From: Limisphaerales bacterium
GTDB taxonomy: Bacteria > Verrucomicrobiota > Verrucomicrobiia > Limisphaerales > UBA8199
DNA length: 8,120 nt
NCBI GenBank assembly: GCA_025356925.1
Contig: JANXQE010000256.1
Location: forward strand, 1 to 8,120
Direction: 5' to 3'
Shown: positions 6,000 to 8,120 of the stretch, piece by piece
Position numbering within the stretch: the stretch's first letter is position 1
How the letters are laid out: every line of letters starts with the position of its first letter
Made by a program: the position numbers and the translations under genes
Notes under the pieces: model-generated
Databases searched by the model: none
Told to the model about the DNA's origin: nothing
The model's input: the letters and a program-made list of their open reading frames with translations, nothing else

Positions 6000-6388
6000 C
6001 CAGTTGGCCGCTCGGTAGGAGCTACCCTTAAAGCGGTCGCATTGCACAAAGGTCTCCAAGAGATAAATCGGATGGCCGTATTTGGCCTGCCAGTCCCTAC
6101 TGAGGCGGCGGGTAATCCGGGCCAGAACATGGCTGGCTAAATGCGCCACTCGCACCCAGGGCAAAATCAGAAAACGGGTATTGTTGGCGATCAGGTGAAG
6201 GTGTTGCGCCCGCACCGGACTCTCCCAACCAATACCGGATGCTCCGCCAGCAATCGGCGAACCTGCTGCACTTCCTCCACCCCGATTGGGCGGCCTTGAA
6301 TAACCGGCCCTTCGCTCACGGGCCCAAGCTGACCGAAGGCTGGGCCGGAGGCCCGAACAAAATGAAACTGTTTTTTCGACCCCGACAC
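6000..6388 (-). pseudogene. DUF4338 / DruA-like protein remnant with internal deletion
   Basis: Two pieces of a DUF4338 protein lie in different frames. The first frame (GTG at 6388) reads GPVIQGRPIGVEEVQQVRRLLAEHP split over residues 27-51, the usual start of this family. Homology then stops at about 6236. In the next frame the sequence resumes with IGW, then HLHLIANNTRFLILPWV, HLASHVLARITRRLSRDW, YGHPIYLLETFV and finally YRAANW (ends at 6000), the family's conserved C-terminal core. The roughly 100-plus residues that normally lie between the two, containing the lysine- and leucine-rich middle section, are absent. DUF4338 occurs in DruA of the Druantia defence system and also next to transposases. 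No DruE-type helicase is present here, so this is read as a mobile-element relic. The last part continues into transposase sequence. Confidence 0.7.
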
Positions 6389-6457
6389 CCACCGGGTTAA
6401 ACCCCGCTCAGCCCCTCGGAAAAACCTAAGATGCGCACATACGAGAACCGGGCCGGT

Positions 6458-6955
6458 CTAAAGTTCCTGCCGCATCACGTTGGCCATCTGGAGCGCGGTC
6501 TGAGCGGCCTCAGCGCCGCGGTTATGCTTGCGGCCAAGGCACCGCGCGCGCGCTTGTGCTTCATTTTCAAGCAGCAGTACCTCGTGGATAATCGGCAGTT
6601 CATACCGCACCTGGATATCCATCAACGCTCGACTGACGGCTTCACCGATGTGCGCGGCATGAACTGTTTCTCCGCGCAGGATGACGCCCAAACAGATGAT
6701 GGCCGACAGCGCGGCCCCAGGGGGAGCATCGGAGTTGCGCGCAGAAGCGCCCCGCGCAAGACGAGCTGCCACGACCGGAATCTCGTATGCGCCCGGCACA
6801 CGTATGACCCGGATCTGTCCCGCTCCGGCGCGCTTTAGTTCGGCCCGGGCGGCCCGGAGCATCGCGTCCACATATTGGGTGTTGTACCGCGAGGCAATGA
6901 TCGCAAAGCAGGCCCCGGAGACCTTGTGGCGCTTGGGGTTAACAGGTCTTAACAT
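6458..6955 (-). CDS. ribH: 6,7-dimethyl-8-ribityllumazine synthase
   Basis: This 165-residue cytoplasmic enzyme condenses 3,4-dihydroxy-2-butanone 4-phosphate with 5-amino-6-ribitylaminouracil to give lumazine, the penultimate step of riboflavin synthesis. Family motifs: SRYN at 22-25 (normally SRFN, aromatic ring-stacking position), VPGAYEIP (53-60), LGVILRGETVH (89-99, with catalytic H99), and the phosphate-binding C-terminal part with R136/R138 and NRGAEAA (145-151). Two points differ from the textbook version. The loop after the second motif (about 67-82) is longer than usual. The segment normally reading P-V-x-F-G-V-L-T is PIIHEVLLLEN here. It starts 24 nt after the ribBA stop, and ATG 6955-6953 has no clear Shine-Dalgarno, so translational coupling to ribBA is plausible. 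Immediately downstream lies the mobile-element relic. Confidence 0.95.
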   Translation of the reverse strand: MLRPVNPKRHKVSGACFAIIASRYNTQYVDAMLRAARAELKRAGAGQIRVIRVPGAYEIPVVAARLARGASARNSDAPPGAALSAIICLGVILRGETVHAAHIGEAVSRALMDIQVRYELPIIHEVLLLENEAQARARCLGRKHNRGAEAAQTALQMANVMRQEL

Positions 6956-6965
6956 GGAGAGGGTT

Positions 6966-6979
6966 ACGGCCCAAGGCCG

Positions 6980-6980
<1 letters not shown>
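6966..6980. other. Small hairpin in the ribBA-ribH junction
   Basis: ACGGCC and GGCCGT (6966-6971 and 6975-6980) form a perfect 6-bp stem around 3 bases. It overlaps the TGA stop of ribBA by one base and leaves 10 bases to the ribH ATG, so it would sit where a ribosome site is expected. It may influence coupling of the two genes; it is too short and lacks a T-tract to be a terminator. Confidence 0.3.

Positions 6981-8120
<1,140 letters not shown>

Larger units (their letters stand above)
5394..6388 (-). mobile_element. Degraded mobile-element region: DUF4338 (DruA-like) fragment joined to an ISKra4-like transposase core
   Basis: About 1 kb between ribH and the response-regulator gene consists of fragments of mobile-element-type proteins, all on the minus strand. 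A DUF4338 N-terminal piece (6388-6236) changes frame into a DUF4338 C-terminal piece (6235-6000), which continues in frame into an ISKra4-like transposase core (from about 5999). Recognisable homology ends near 5541; the frame closes with TAG at 5396-5394, 2 nt before the regulator ATG. I could not find terminal inverted repeats or a target duplication, so element boundaries are unknown. Confidence 0.65.

Noticed and set aside
5391..6140. Plus-strand 249-residue open frame
   Set aside because: It is antisense to the DUF4338/transposase relic, which has clear family motifs on the minus strand.
5394..6388. Druantia anti-phage system
   Set aside because: Only a broken DruA-like (DUF4338) fragment is present, fused to transposase sequence; no DruE helicase or other Druantia genes are in the window.
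6420..6457. Terminator after ribH at the ACCGG/CCGGT symmetry near 6447
   Set aside because: The arms are separated by a single base, so they cannot form a hairpin loop, and no T-tract follows on the minus strand.

Overview
The window looks like a chromosomal stretch of a moderately GC-rich, Gram-negative-type bacterium. Every confidently recognised gene lies on the minus strand. Most starts lack a strong Shine-Dalgarno sequence. The gene set (fused ribBA followed by ribH, paired Hsp20 genes, class II aldolase, FixI/CcoI-type ATPase, DUF4338/ISKra4-like relic) reminds me of soil or sediment Verrucomicrobiota. That assignment is an impression from protein style, not a measured result.

Layout, read along the minus strand from the right edge. 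(1) 8120-6458: riboflavin genes. A fused ribBA whose first codons lie outside the window is followed after a 24-nt gap by ribH. Together they supply both precursors of lumazine and then condense them. (2) 6388-5394: a decayed mobile-element region. A DUF4338 (DruA-like) protein has lost its middle part with a change of frame, and its C-terminal part runs directly into a truncated ISKra4-like transposase core. (3) 5391-3919: a complete NtrC-type response regulator (receiver, sigma-54 AAA+, Fis-type HTH), starting 2 nt after the relic's stop codon, with no histidine kinase in view. (4) 3667-2702: class II fructose-bisphosphate aldolase. (5) 2701-2306: non-coding, with a REP-like repeat, several palindromes and a probable promoter. 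(6) 2305-1423: a two-gene Hsp20 operon ending in a clear rho-independent terminator (1381-1352). (7) 1422-982: non-coding, with one doubtful small plus-strand ORF and a cluster of GCATG inverted repeats. (8) 981-1: the N-terminal 327 residues of a FixI/CcoI-type copper P-type ATPase that runs off the left edge.

Apart from ribBA-ribH and the hsp20 pair, the genes do not form one pathway. The most unusual material is the DUF4338/transposase relic and its abutment on the sigma-54 activator. The next is the palindrome-rich region upstream of the hsp20 operon. I see no intact defence system, CRISPR array, rRNA, tRNA or complete insertion sequence.
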